From Chitinophaga filiformis (GTDB lineage Bacteria > Bacteroidota > Bacteroidia > Chitinophagales > Chitinophagaceae), in contig NZ_JAKIRP010000002.1 of the NCBI RefSeq assembly GCF_021646545.1, forward strand, positions 744,001-808,000: a stretch of DNA of 64,000 nt, in the 5' to 3' direction. The notes beneath the pieces were generated by a model, which ran no database searches, was not told the DNA's origin, and worked only from the letters and a program-made list of their open reading frames with translations. Position numbers and translations under genes: made by a program. Every line of letters begins with the position of its first letter. The first letter of the stretch is position 1. Of the stretch, positions 55,623 through 64,000 are shown piece after piece.

Positions 55623-56192
55623 TCAGTCAGCGGTGCCAGACCTTAATTCCTCATACTCCTCTACCCAATACATAACTAAATGATCTTCCCCGGCTTCCCG
55701 GATCCAGGGCTGTAAAAGCGTATATAGTTCAAAAAACTCATCTGGTCTTGACGAGAAGCTACCGCTTGCCCTTTTGATAAAATAGATACAGGGACTGTAC
55801 CAGGATATTTTTGAATCCTCCCTGTCTAGTTTATGCAGATCTGGATGTAGTACATTCCTGGTTAATTCGAAGAATAAGCGGGCCGTTTCAGGAGGATATT
55901 CATCGAGCTGAATCTGGTGAAAGTGAATATCATAACATTCGGCGATAAACCACCAGATCTCATCTGACTGATGAACAAGAGGGCTACGCAAAAGGTCAAG
56001 AGAGATATTCAGCAAGAGGTTGAAAGCTATCGCGTGTTTATCCGCGAAATCCGGATAGAAAACGCCATGTGCACGGGCATATTCAACGAGTTTTCCCAAT
56101 GCCTTAAGGTCATTCGCTTTGTGTGCCTTAGGGAGATACTGGATCAGGTGATCCAATCTGGTTGTATCCGGAGAAGAAGGTATAGATTCCAT
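55623..56192 (-). CDS. Soluble helical protein of unknown function
   Basis: 189 residues from the ATG at 56192 (MESIPSSPDTTRLDHLIQ). A longer frame from 56219 starts with a hydrophobic lead that seems accidental. No signal peptide is seen. It is acidic and helical with many aromatic residues (EIWWFIAECYDIHFHQIQ, VMYWVEEYEELR). No family is recognised. The layout recalls small immunity-type or DUF proteins, but there is no toxin gene beside it. Confidence 0.5.
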   Translation of the reverse strand: MESIPSSPDTTRLDHLIQYLPKAHKANDLKALGKLVEYARAHGVFYPDFADKHAIAFNLLLNISLDLLRSPLVHQSDEIWWFIAECYDIHFHQIQLDEYPPETARLFFELTRNVLHPDLHKLDREDSKISWYSPCIYFIKRASGSFSSRPDEFFELYTLLQPWIREAGEDHLVMYWVEEYEELRSGTAD

Positions 56193-56484
56193 TATGAGAA
56201 AAAAACTAATATATAGCAATATATTTAATTCTCCAGCCCGACCTTATTTTATTTAAGTGATTTTAGCCCAGGACTTGTGTTCTTGTCAGATATTATTTGA
56301 TGGAATGAGCATGAAGATAATGTCTGCAGTTATGTAATACTAGTTTAGGGTCTTCCCCACCAGAAGCGTATATCCGTACGTGAAATATACCAGATGCAAC
56401 ACATTATCCATAAACTGGACCATCTCACATAAAACAAATATCTCTAGTTTTACCCATTATATCACCTATACGCTATTATACTGT

Positions 56485-58098
56485 ATGAGAATTTTGCTGC
56501 TGGCCATTTGTGTTTTATGTTGTCATGTCTGTTTGGCCCAAACACCCCTAAACGCTTTTGATTCAGCCAGGGCTATGCTGGATCGCGAAAATGTTGAACA
56601 AGCTATTTCCTATTTTCAAACAGTAATGGATCAGGGAGATGAAGCGCTCAAGCGTAAAACCATCAACTATATCACAGAAACATGGGTGAGTGCTAACAGC
56701 CCTATCGCCCTATCCAAGTCCCGGCTCAGCTACGCTAAGTTCTTGTCAGATTACATGAATGCAACGTTCAAAGGAAAAGAAAGTACAATGAATGCCGACG
56801 ATCATTATACCGCCGGACTGATATTCTGGTCTTTTGCCTATTCGGGAGCCTTGAATCAAACCAGCAGAGCTATCTCTCAACTGAATGCTGCTGCCCGCGG
56901 CGGTAATACAGATGCTGTTCTGTACCTGGCAGCGGCTGTAAAACAGATGAAAAACCAGGATCCAGGCATTCAATGGGGCGATATTATCGATCTGTACACA
57001 CAGGCTGCTATTGTGAAGAAAACGCCGCAACCACTGATCAGCCTTGGCAACTCGAAACTTGCTGATTTGAAATGGAGTACGTTTAATAAATTCAAAACGG
57101 CGGCTGACCTGGATACAGCCAGAAATATTTTTTTAGCGAGCTTGAACAATGTGATGCAGGCAGTGCCCGACTCATTCCATGTTGCTGTTAACAGCTTCTG
57201 GGAGAGAAGTTTCAGTGGCAGTACGCCAGACACTGCTGTCACTAATTTGATAAAGATTTATTTCGCCCAGGTAACGGTGCCTTCCAGTTCGCCTGCACGT
57301 AAAGGCTTTGCCTGGCATCGCCTGTATGAATATTTCTACGAAGCAATGCCGGAAAAAAATACTACCCGGCCTGCAATTATGAAAGAGCTAAAGGCCTATT
57401 ACAATAACGATCGCGAACTGCTGGCTGTTATCGCCGATTTCCTTAATACCGCACAACCGGGTGAGATGGGTTTCGCACTTAGTATTGACTCAAAGTGGCT
57501 GACGGCTTTCTCACCAATGCAGGTAAATGACCCTGAAAGTTTTTTCAGCGCAGCTGCAATGACCGACCAGGACTATCTGGCGTTTCTGGAAAAAAATCAA
57601 CCCGCCAGTCGCTTTACGAAACAAATAGCACAAGGTTACAGAAAACGGTTTAACCAGCTGTTCGACATTGCGACCAGCAAAATAATCAATGACAAGTATA
57701 AAATGGCGCTTGCTGAAGTTGGTAGTTCCGCGAACATGCGCCTTATCGAAACACTCGCGGCTTACCCCGACATCAGTGGCAACAGTGCTATCAAATATGT
57801 GTATGCAGATATGGCTGTGTTGAACAACCTCTCTTCTTATGTAAGTTTAGGCGGTGGTATACCCATGAGATTTGACGAATTGGGGAAAGTGTACAACAAG
57901 TGGTCTGCAGCCGATAAGAAAGGCTATAACAGACAGTATATCGATTTCCTGCTGGAAAAGGTGCAGGAACTGGTGACCTCCAGGAAAAGCGTCAACTCAT
58001 TGGCACAGGCAACGGGAAAATCAACTTTAGACTTTAACGACTACGATAAAGCGCAAAAGACGATCGACCAGATAACCGCTGCATTGCAGATAAAATAA
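56485..58098 (+). CDS. Secreted protein with repeat-rich helical fold, unknown function
   Basis: 537 residues from the ATG at 56485, which gives a clear signal peptide (MRILLLAICVLCCHVCLAQ). The earlier frame from 56380 lacks one. The mature part is helical, with TPR/Sel1-like character early (LDRENVEQAISYFQTVMDQGDEALKR) and a later segment NSAIKYVYADMAVLNNLSSYVSLGGG. I recognise no catalytic family. It is followed 11 bp later by a WG-repeat protein, and the two look co-transcribed. Confidence 0.6.
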   Translation: MRILLLAICVLCCHVCLAQTPLNAFDSARAMLDRENVEQAISYFQTVMDQGDEALKRKTINYITETWVSANSPIALSKSRLSYAKFLSDYMNATFKGKESTMNADDHYTAGLIFWSFAYSGALNQTSRAISQLNAAARGGNTDAVLYLAAAVKQMKNQDPGIQWGDIIDLYTQAAIVKKTPQPLISLGNSKLADLKWSTFNKFKTAADLDTARNIFLASLNNVMQAVPDSFHVAVNSFWERSFSGSTPDTAVTNLIKIYFAQVTVPSSSPARKGFAWHRLYEYFYEAMPEKNTTRPAIMKELKAYYNNDRELLAVIADFLNTAQPGEMGFALSIDSKWLTAFSPMQVNDPESFFSAAAMTDQDYLAFLEKNQPASRFTKQIAQGYRKRFNQLFDIATSKIINDKYKMALAEVGSSANMRLIETLAAYPDISGNSAIKYVYADMAVLNNLSSYVSLGGGIPMRFDELGKVYNKWSAADKKGYNRQYIDFLLEKVQELVTSRKSVNSLAQATGKSTLDFNDYDKAQKTIDQITAALQIK

Positions 58099-58109
58099 TC
58101 GCTGAAAAA

Positions 58110-58850
58110 ATGATGCTACGTTTCCTGCTATTGTCAATAATGTCGCTATATGCTTTGGCTTCAACCGCTCAGGATACGCTGACATATCCGGATACCAGCC
58201 ATTTTCATCTGCTGTACGGTATTATCAAAAAGAATGAACCGGAAAATACACCAGGCAAAGCGCGGTGGGCACACCGGACCATCTTATATGATGCCTTGAA
58301 AATAGATGGCTCAACGCCCGACTCCATAGTGGCCGGGCGAATGCAGCTTGCCTGGCAACAGGTAGCCAACGTACGCGTATCCGAAAGTGATGAGCCGCCG
58401 TTACGTTTCCGCGACTTGCTCCGCGTCGCGCTTCAGGAAGGTTATGGCGTACTGTTACTGGATGCCGTTGTCTGGAAGATTGACCTCAATGACATGAATA
58501 GGGATCTGCGTAAAACATTGATAGATCAGCTTGAATTGCAATACCGGGAGAATAGTGATGAAGGACGCGCCGAATGGTTACGTGAATACAAACAACTGCT
58601 CTTAGCCGGCGGAGCGAAATATTTCATAGAACTTGACTACCGCATGGGCCGGTTGTCCACCAAATACGAAAGAGTACGACCACCACTATATGGCATGGTG
58701 GCCGTGCGGCGAAATGGTAAATGGGGATGGCTGGATGAGCACAACAATCCGGTTGTGCCGCTTCGATACAAGGCGGTGAGGTACACTAATGGGAAAGTAT
58801 TTGAAGTGAGTAACGATGGTACCCATTTTACGATGCTCAGTGTCAAATAG
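58110..58850 (+). CDS. Secreted protein with C-terminal WG-like repeat
   Basis: 246 residues with a signal peptide (MMLRFLLLSIMSLYALASTAQ). The middle part is polar and helical. The C-terminal 45 residues (GMVAVRRNGKWGWLDEHNNPVVPLRYKAVRY) match the WG beta-repeat pattern (GKWGWLD, VPLRYKAV). WG repeats are binding modules of unclear function. It is coupled to the gene 11 bp upstream and converges on the metallo-hydrolase gene. Confidence 0.6.
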   Translation: MMLRFLLLSIMSLYALASTAQDTLTYPDTSHFHLLYGIIKKNEPENTPGKARWAHRTILYDALKIDGSTPDSIVAGRMQLAWQQVANVRVSESDEPPLRFRDLLRVALQEGYGVLLLDAVVWKIDLNDMNRDLRKTLIDQLELQYRENSDEGRAEWLREYKQLLLAGGAKYFIELDYRMGRLSTKYERVRPPLYGMVAVRRNGKWGWLDEHNNPVVPLRYKAVRYTNGKVFEVSNDGTHFTMLSVK

Positions 58851-58875
58851 TGATACAACGGCGCTGTAGCTGACC

Positions 58876-59997
58876 TTAATTCACGCCTTTCCACCATTCC
58901 TCAAATACCTGTTTGTCATTATGCAGGTCTACTATCTGGCCAATCATAGGCGTTGCCAGCGGCATGTCTGCAATGGCCTTTAATCTTTGTAAAGGCTCAT
59001 CCCAGGGATGATTGCCCAGTGTGAACTTGGAGGAATGCACCGGCAGTAGTCTTTTTGCCTGCAGATCTTTTGCTGCCTGCAGCACCTCTTCCGGCTGCAT
59101 ATGAATGTACTTCCATGCGAGGTCGTACTGGCCATTTTCAAGTATGGCAATGTCCATCGGACCGAATTTCTTTCCTATCTCTGCAAAGTGAGTGTCATAA
59201 CCACTATCGCCTCCTATATAGATCTTCATGGCAGGTGTTTGCAATACATAAGACTGCCATAATGTATTGTTCCGCGTAAAGGTCCTGCCTGAGAAATGCC
59301 GGGTAGGGGCGGTGTGTACAATAAATCCATCTCCCAGCTCCACATCCTGCCACCAATCCGTTTCTATGATCCGCTCAGGCGCATAGCCCCACCTTTCCAG
59401 GTGTTCTCCTACGCCGAGTCCGCAGATAACTTTGCCCACCTTATCCTTCAGCGCGAGCATGGTCTTATAATCCAGGTGGTCGTAATGGTCGTGCGAGATG
59501 AACAGATAATCTATTGCCGGGAATTCGTTAACCGTGTAAATATCAGCACCTTTAAATGCCTTAGTCCCTCCGGGTAAAGGCGAGGCGCTGCCGGAGAACA
59601 CAGGATCTGCCAGGAAGCGTTTTCCTCCAGCCTGTATAAAATAAGAGGAGTGGCCAAACCAGACCAGCACATCCTGTTCCGGCTTAAGCGCCAACAGATC
59701 AGTTTTTACAGAGGGTAATGAATCCACCGGACGTAAACGCAGGCGTTTCTTGAACATAAAATCATACAGAACGCCGCTCATGCTGTACCCTTCCGACAAT
59801 TGCGGTGTATTGTGAATGTTCTGAAACTGCCCGTCTTTATAGTGAGGCGATTGTTTGATCAATTCTAATCTCTTTCCCGAAGGATTTTTTCCGAATAGTG
59901 GATGTCTCATATATATTAACACTGTGATTATCAATAGCACAAGTACGGCAAGTGCTATTTTCAGGCTTTTGATAGTTATCCTGATTAATTTCTTCAT
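58876..59997 (-). CDS. Metallo-beta-lactamase-fold hydrolase, NAPE-PLD/UlaG-like
   Basis: 373 residues from the ATG at 59997 (MKKLIRITIKSLKIALAVLVLL). The longer frame from 60099 is unlikely because it places the membrane helix late. An N-terminal transmembrane helix (about 10-30) anchors the protein. The metal site is clear: SHDHYDHLDY with later His (TRHFSG), Asp (GGDSGYD) and His (LLPVHSSKF). Family members include N-acyl-phosphatidylethanolamine phospholipase D and other phosphodiesterases, so a lipid or phosphoester substrate is possible but not determined. Confidence 0.85.
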   Translation of the reverse strand: MKKLIRITIKSLKIALAVLVLLIITVLIYMRHPLFGKNPSGKRLELIKQSPHYKDGQFQNIHNTPQLSEGYSMSGVLYDFMFKKRLRLRPVDSLPSVKTDLLALKPEQDVLVWFGHSSYFIQAGGKRFLADPVFSGSASPLPGGTKAFKGADIYTVNEFPAIDYLFISHDHYDHLDYKTMLALKDKVGKVICGLGVGEHLERWGYAPERIIETDWWQDVELGDGFIVHTAPTRHFSGRTFTRNNTLWQSYVLQTPAMKIYIGGDSGYDTHFAEIGKKFGPMDIAILENGQYDLAWKYIHMQPEEVLQAAKDLQAKRLLPVHSSKFTLGNHPWDEPLQRLKAIADMPLATPMIGQIVDLHNDKQVFEEWWKGVN

Positions 59998-60385
59998 ATG
60001 AGTATGACGAACGAGGGGAGGGAATATTGTATTAGAATAAAAAATATTCCTGGTGGATTCATTCCCGCATTGTTTCTCTATCGTTACAAGGGTATCCATT
60101 GCCAGGTGTCTTCCTTACTGTGTGAAAATGAATTGTAATACGGCAACGTTGATACGAACAGTATAGTGGTTAATTTCAATCTGGTGACGTATAAGATAGG
60201 GCAAGCAACTGTTCTTTCAAAGAACCGGGATAGAAATATTTTCGTTTATTCTTCTTATTATTGTTTGCGAAAATGCTTTTTAACCCATAACCCGGCTGAC
60301 CCTTGAACAATTCCCTAAGAAGCCTAAAGGCGTTAGTACAAGACACTCGGAAACCTCTATTTATTCAACCTTAAAAATAAGACCC
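59998..60385. other. 388 bp without recognised genes
   Basis: It lies between the metallo-hydrolase start and the lipoprotein start at 60386. TATTGTTTG near 60260 is close to a Bacteroidota -7 element but has a one-base spacing error. I see no ORF, repeat or strong hairpin. Confidence 0.3.
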
Positions 60386-61024
60386 ATGAGAAAAATGTCC
60401 TTATTTCTGTGCCTGTTAGGAATACTCAGCTGCACAAAACAGAACGAAAGAACAACCTCAGCTACTGTTGGCGTAACATCATTTCAATCACGCCCCCCCG
60501 TGCATACTGAAGCTGTTGAGATCTACACACAATGCCCCGACCCTGCAACAGGTATTGATCCGGTAGTTTACACCGGTCCTCAGGACCCTCAAACGCAAAC
60601 GGCGCCTGGATTTGGTATTCATCCTAATGACAATTATGACAGAGGTTGGACCGATGGATACCGGGATGCTTTGTTCTATCAAAACTATATCGGGCTTTCC
60701 ACCGAAACGATTTGTAATTATGGCTTACAAAAAGGTGTCAAAGATGTGAATTCGACAGGAACGGTGAGATGGGTACCTGAAAACTATCAATTAAACGCCG
60801 ATGAAGAATTTACTGCTGTGCGTATAGTATCCAACGGATGTGGCGAAAACTGGCCTTTAAAAAGATGTGTGCTAAAAAATGCTGCAAGTTCCCGAGCGCT
60901 TTTGTTACAGTACCAGTTTAATAATCAATACCCCGGTAGAACAACTGCGCAAACGGATTATGATCGCGGAAGACTCGCAGGATATGACCTGGGAATTTCC
61001 ACTCAGCCATTTTCGGCTAACTGA
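60386..61024 (+). CDS. Lipoprotein of unknown function with repeated YDRGxxxGY motif
   Basis: 212 residues with a lipoprotein signal (LLGILSCTKQ, Cys16). A short motif occurs twice: YDRGWTDGYRDA (about 84-95) and YDRGRLAGYDLG (about 192-203). The rest contains four or five cysteines (CPDP, ICNYGL, NGCGENW, KRCVL) that could pair outside the cell. No family is recognised. A terminator follows directly. Confidence 0.55.
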   Translation: MRKMSLFLCLLGILSCTKQNERTTSATVGVTSFQSRPPVHTEAVEIYTQCPDPATGIDPVVYTGPQDPQTQTAPGFGIHPNDNYDRGWTDGYRDALFYQNYIGLSTETICNYGLQKGVKDVNSTGTVRWVPENYQLNADEEFTAVRIVSNGCGENWPLKRCVLKNAASSRALLLQYQFNNQYPGRTTAQTDYDRGRLAGYDLGISTQPFSAN

Positions 61025-61035
61025 TAAAGCTTGTT

Positions 61036-61072
61036 TAAGGAAAACCTGCGGGATGATCGTGGGTTTTCCTTA
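61036..61072 (+). terminator. Terminator after the YDRG lipoprotein
   Basis: TAAGGAAAACC (61036-61046) pairs perfectly with GGTTTTCCTTA (61062-61072). It starts 12 bp after the stop. The T-run is short, so efficiency is uncertain. Confidence 0.65.
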
Positions 61073-61156
61073 GTATTATCATTACTGCTCACGCCGAAAC
61101 TTGTCGGTGAGTGATGTAAACCGGAAGGAAACTACGTAAGATTAACTGCGGATGGG

Positions 61157-61164
61157 TATATTTG
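61157..61164 (+). promoter_or_regulatory. Possible -7 promoter element (TATATTTG)
   Basis: TATATTTG is an exact match to the Bacteroidota -7 consensus TAnnTTTG and lies 32 bp before the ATG at 61196. A clear -33 TTG is not visible at the right distance, so the call is tentative. Confidence 0.4.
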
Positions 61165-61195
61165 CAACTGTGCGAACTAACACCCCATCGACCTT

Positions 61196-61912
61196 ATGTT
61201 GTATTCAAAGACCGCTGATAGCATCAGAATAATCGGGATAATGGCGCTCTCCATTTTATGTGGATGTAAAGCATTGCAGGAATCTTCAAAATACCAGTTT
61301 AACGAAGGAACCTATAAAGTAAAAACCCCCGCGCATACGGGGAAGGCTTATGTAGTAATAAGCGAAGACTCCATCAAAGTATATCCGCTCAACGTACCGG
61401 TATTTGATAGCCTGAAGTTTATCGACCTGTCTCTGCCGGATAAAACAGCAAGGCCAATAGGTGGCAGGCATTCGTTTGTTACCAATAGCTTTGACCTCGA
61501 CCTGTTGACTATTCTTTTTAAATACCGTCCTTCTGTATACGGATTTCCTAACCAGTTCACCACACATCTGAACGGTGCAGCCTACGTAGGGTATAGGTCC
61601 GATGCTTTCAGCGTCTTATACAGTAAAAAGCCCCTGTACTATAAAAGGCACATTGAGCACTATGGATATAGTATGGGCGGTTTTTTGGGCATGGGCGCTA
61701 CAGCGATGAATCCCTGGGTCACCCGCAATAACATCACCGAAGAGTACGATGGATTTGTGATCTCAAAGGGTATCGCGCTGAATATTGCAGTCAACGCCTT
61801 TACTTTCGGTCTGGCTGTTGGCTGGGATCATCTTATGGACCGCAACCGGAAATACTGGATCTACCAGGGAAAGGTATGGACGGGTGTTACATTGGGGCTG
61901 AACCTAAACTAA
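61196..61912 (+). CDS. Lipoprotein-like protein of unknown function
   Basis: 238 residues with a hydrophobic N-terminus and possible lipobox (ALSILCGCKA, Cys22 or Cys24). The middle is beta-rich (GKAYVVISEDSIKVYPLNVP), and the last part has glycine-rich stretches (YSMGGFLGMGATAM, LAVGWDHLMDRN). The C-terminal strand pattern (GVTLGLNLN) recalls an outer membrane or surface protein. No family is recognised. A long palindrome follows the stop. Confidence 0.5.
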   Translation: MLYSKTADSIRIIGIMALSILCGCKALQESSKYQFNEGTYKVKTPAHTGKAYVVISEDSIKVYPLNVPVFDSLKFIDLSLPDKTARPIGGRHSFVTNSFDLDLLTILFKYRPSVYGFPNQFTTHLNGAAYVGYRSDAFSVLYSKKPLYYKRHIEHYGYSMGGFLGMGATAMNPWVTRNNITEEYDGFVISKGIALNIAVNAFTFGLAVGWDHLMDRNRKYWIYQGKVWTGVTLGLNLN

Positions 61913-61915
61913 ACG

Positions 61916-61946
61916 ACTACTATCAGGGCCTGGCCCTGATAGTAGT
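61916..61946. terminator. Long perfect palindrome after the gene at 61912
   Basis: ACTACTATCAGGGCC (61916-61930) pairs with GGCCCTGATAGTAGT (61932-61946) around a single T, so the paired stem is at least 13 bp with a short loop. It starts 4 bp past the stop. There is no T-run, so it may be an mRNA end-protecting hairpin or a factor-assisted terminator. Confidence 0.55.
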
Positions 61947-61962
61947 GCTATCAATATACTAT

Positions 61963-62064
61963 ATGAGGTTTTATTTAACAGTATTTTCCTTTTTATTCTT
62001 TCTCTCCTGCAACCAGGCACTGCTTGTCTTTTTGACTAAAAATGAGTTCCGGAAAACTCCTTAG
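61963..62064 (+). CDS. Possible 33-residue lipoprotein-like peptide
   Basis: ATG at 61963 gives MRFYLTVFSFLFFLSCNQAL..., with a lipobox-like FLSC (Cys16). It ends at TAG 62062-62064, before the convergent lipoprotein gene. It is a plausible short peptide but has no family match and could be chance. Confidence 0.3.
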   Translation: MRFYLTVFSFLFFLSCNQALLVFLTKNEFRKTP

Positions 62065-62074
62065 TAATGGCCGG

Positions 62075-62590
62075 TTATAATTTTTCAATGTACGCTATCG
62101 TGACCCCTATGAAGCAGTCATCCATGCATCCATTCTTCACATACCCGCATAATGAAATCATACCGCCGTTTTTCGTTTCAAAGTAAGATTCCGCATCGTC
62201 GCGTTTTTTCAGCCAGTCGTTTTCTGCGCGCTGGTAAATTTCATCAAGTGTAAGCTGTGCGGCGCCTTGCTGATGTGAACCCAGGCTGGAAGCATCTTCC
62301 TCCCACTGATCGCGGATCACCAGCGGGCCGTTTGGAACTTCCCGCACTTTATACAGATATGACCGCCCCATTACCCGCCCATTCTCAACGGTCACAATCG
62401 TTTCGCTGAGCGTACCGGCCCAGCTACCGTTGGTGACCATATAACGGTAGGAATTACCGGAAGAAGCCTTGAATTTCTTCCAGACGTTCTCGCTCCTGGA
62501 AAAGTCATTTTCATAAGCGATATCTTTCTTGCAGGATGCAAACAGGGAAATAACTAACAACATGATAACCGGGTAAACATTCAGTTGCAT
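62075..62590 (-). CDS. Lipoprotein of unknown function
   Basis: 171 residues with a lipoprotein signal (LLVISLFASCKKD, Cys20). The mature part has a YRYMVTNGSWAGTLSETIVTVENGRV strand pattern, a helical centre (LTLDEIYQRAENDWLKK) and a C-terminal cysteine set (LCGYVKNGCMDDCF). The last cysteines could form disulfides. I do not assign a family. The start fits a standard lipoprotein. Confidence 0.6.
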   Translation of the reverse strand: MQLNVYPVIMLLVISLFASCKKDIAYENDFSRSENVWKKFKASSGNSYRYMVTNGSWAGTLSETIVTVENGRVMGRSYLYKVREVPNGPLVIRDQWEEDASSLGSHQQGAAQLTLDEIYQRAENDWLKKRDDAESYFETKNGGMISLCGYVKNGCMDDCFIGVTIAYIEKL

Positions 62591-62748
62591 ATATAGGTTT
62601 TTTGGTGAAACGATGAAAGGAGTAAGGATGTTACATAGTCTACGATAATTAGATAGTTACGCTGGTTCTCCGGAAGTACACTGCCGATGAGGTGTCTAAA
62701 ACAGCCTTGTCCTTGATCGCGCTACAAGCGTAACCTCAATGCAGACAA

Positions 62749-63570
62749 TTATAATCGTACATAGGTCAGCTTACGACTTTTTTGACTGGTGATGACCACA
62801 GCGCCATTATGTAATTGTTTCGTAGTGGTTGTCACGCTAATTGGATAGTCTCCATTATCATAAGTGTATACGTTGGAGATCTCCTCGCTGTCACCGCCGG
62901 AAGTGGTGATAGCAGTCAGCACGTTGTTGCGGGAAAGCGCATTTGCAGGTTCGTCCATTTGAAAGTTAAACAGTATCGGCTGCTGTGCTATATAATTCAC
63001 TTTGTTGTCGTATGTGTATACTGTTACAGTCGTGTCTTCTGTTTCTGTGCCATCCCTCATGGGAATACTATATTTTCTGATAATATTCGAGTAGTATGTA
63101 TCCCATTCGAATACATTTTTCTGCGTCAAACCGGCGCTGGCACCTTGCCCCGTAATCGTAGCAACATAAATAGCTGTTAGATGACCAGATGCATTATATA
63201 CCAGACTGTCATACCCGCTGTATTTATCCAACCCATATTCATAAGAATATGCTTTGAGCACTTTTCCTCCGCTGGCGTATTCGAAGGTCTTGAATTTATG
63301 AGTAATGTCATTTTTCGATGTACCGAAATCGGCAGCGATCAGTCTGTCGATTCTGTAAGCTGGTTTCACAAAAGATGTAGAATTGTCTGAAGGTTTATAC
63401 CGTTCGAAAAGTATTAGTCTTCCGCCAGCGTCATAACTAAGTATGGTACTATCAATATCTGTAACGTCGGTCGCTAATAGTTTATCAGGGTCACCAAAGG
63501 GAACCGGCCCTGGCTCGCATGCCGTAAACAACAATCCAAGCGCCAGTGAACTGAAAAGCAGTCTTCTCAT
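62749..63570 (-). CDS. Lipoprotein with YD-like beta repeats
   Basis: 273 residues with a lipoprotein signal (LGLLFTACEPG, Cys18). The mature part is rich in short beta strands with a repeated form (ILSYDAGGRLILFERY, SLVYNASGHLTAIY, VYTYDNKVNYIAQQP, NVYTYDNGDYPISV). This resembles the DUF4595/YD-repeat style of Bacteroidota lipoproteins. The role is unknown. It is divergent from the SDR gene at 63804. Confidence 0.65.
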   Translation of the reverse strand: MRRLLFSSLALGLLFTACEPGPVPFGDPDKLLATDVTDIDSTILSYDAGGRLILFERYKPSDNSTSFVKPAYRIDRLIAADFGTSKNDITHKFKTFEYASGGKVLKAYSYEYGLDKYSGYDSLVYNASGHLTAIYVATITGQGASAGLTQKNVFEWDTYYSNIIRKYSIPMRDGTETEDTTVTVYTYDNKVNYIAQQPILFNFQMDEPANALSRNNVLTAITTSGGDSEEISNVYTYDNGDYPISVTTTTKQLHNGAVVITSQKSRKLTYVRL

Positions 63571-63803
63571 AGGTTTGAATATTTAGCTGATTTAAATAAA
63601 AACGGGTGTTACTTTCGGTTTATTTACCACAGTTGTTAATAGACTTTGTTGTAAGATAGAACGTAGTACCTTTTTGGATGTTACAATCTAAGAAAAAGTT
63701 AATCTACATTCACTGTTTTTATGAATCTGGTTGTTTTTTGAAGATTGCCCTTTGTAACAATTTTGTGTTGTCAATATGACTTAGCCGAACAAAATATAAG
63801 ACA

Positions 63804-64000
63804 ATGCAAAAGATGGTAAACAAAGTAGCAGTTATTACAGGTGGTAATTCCGGAATAGGCTTGGCAACAGCCAAAAGGTTTGTTGCAGAAGGAGCATATG
63901 TGTTTATCACTGGCCGGAGACAATCAGTGCTGGATAAAGCAAAAGCAACATTAGGGGCTAATGTCACAACAGTACGGGGCGACATCGCGAACCTTGATGA
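63804..64000 (+). CDS. SDR-family oxidoreductase, truncated at window edge
   Basis: The first 65 residues are present ([19 protein letters not shown]...). The NAD(P)-binding GGNSGIG near residue 15 and the later VRGDIANLD are classic short-chain dehydrogenase features. ITGRR after the second strand suggests NADP preference. The rest lies beyond the window, so substrate and length are unknown. Confidence 0.88.
   Translation, partial: MQKMVNKVAVITGGNSGIGLATAKRFVAEGAYVFITGRRQSVLDKAKATLGANVTTVRGDIANLD

Overview
The window looks like a chromosomal segment of a Bacteroidota bacterium of the Chitinophaga type. The basis is two SusC/SusD pairs, a hybrid two-component regulator, an ECF sigma/FecR pair, a PKD protein with a gliding-motility (T9SS type B) C-terminus, many lipoproteins, and weak or absent Shine-Dalgarno signals. 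This placement is inferred from gene content only. I saw no rRNA, tRNA, CRISPR array, insertion sequence or phage genes.

Layout. 189-3075: a NEW3-domain membrane protein with an ABC-2 ATPase and permease. 3089-4162: a cyclase-like protein (DUF2652). 4504-15722 (minus strand): an arabinoxylan utilisation locus, transcribed as SusC, SusD, GH43, GH30, GH62 and a tandem CE1 esterase. It is followed by its likely HTCS regulator (16047-20153), a multimodular GH5-like protein (20392-23379) and a Nudix-fold, AraR-like repressor (23833-24606). SusC/SusD would import xylo-oligosaccharides. GH30 would cut glucuronoxylan, GH62 and GH43 would remove arabinose or xylose, and the esterases would remove acyl or feruloyl groups. 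24921-28352: a ThuA/PQQ-dehydrogenase/PKD/cytochrome c fusion. 28694-30466: an ABC exporter.

30677-32489 is the most interesting part. A 51-residue lipoprotein-like peptide ending in a CPxCGMG motif overlaps a DUF692 (MNIO) enzyme by four bases, and a membrane-anchored cupin follows. This looks like a compact MNIO-type RiPP (modified peptide) locus with no separate partner protein. A VOC protein and an unusual three-part M1 peptidase follow.

36266-45965: an AraC-type membrane regulator, then an ECF sigma/FecR/SusC/SusD/GH43-CBM32 locus, probably for arabinan or arabinoxylan side chains. 46108-50997: a very large PKD surface protein. 51373-64000: housekeeping-type and orphan genes (class C serine hydrolase, VF530, DNRLRE lipoprotein, metallo-beta-lactamase-fold hydrolase, several unknown lipoproteins, a truncated SDR). 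A small cluster of degenerate repeats with one inverted copy lies at 52724-53045.
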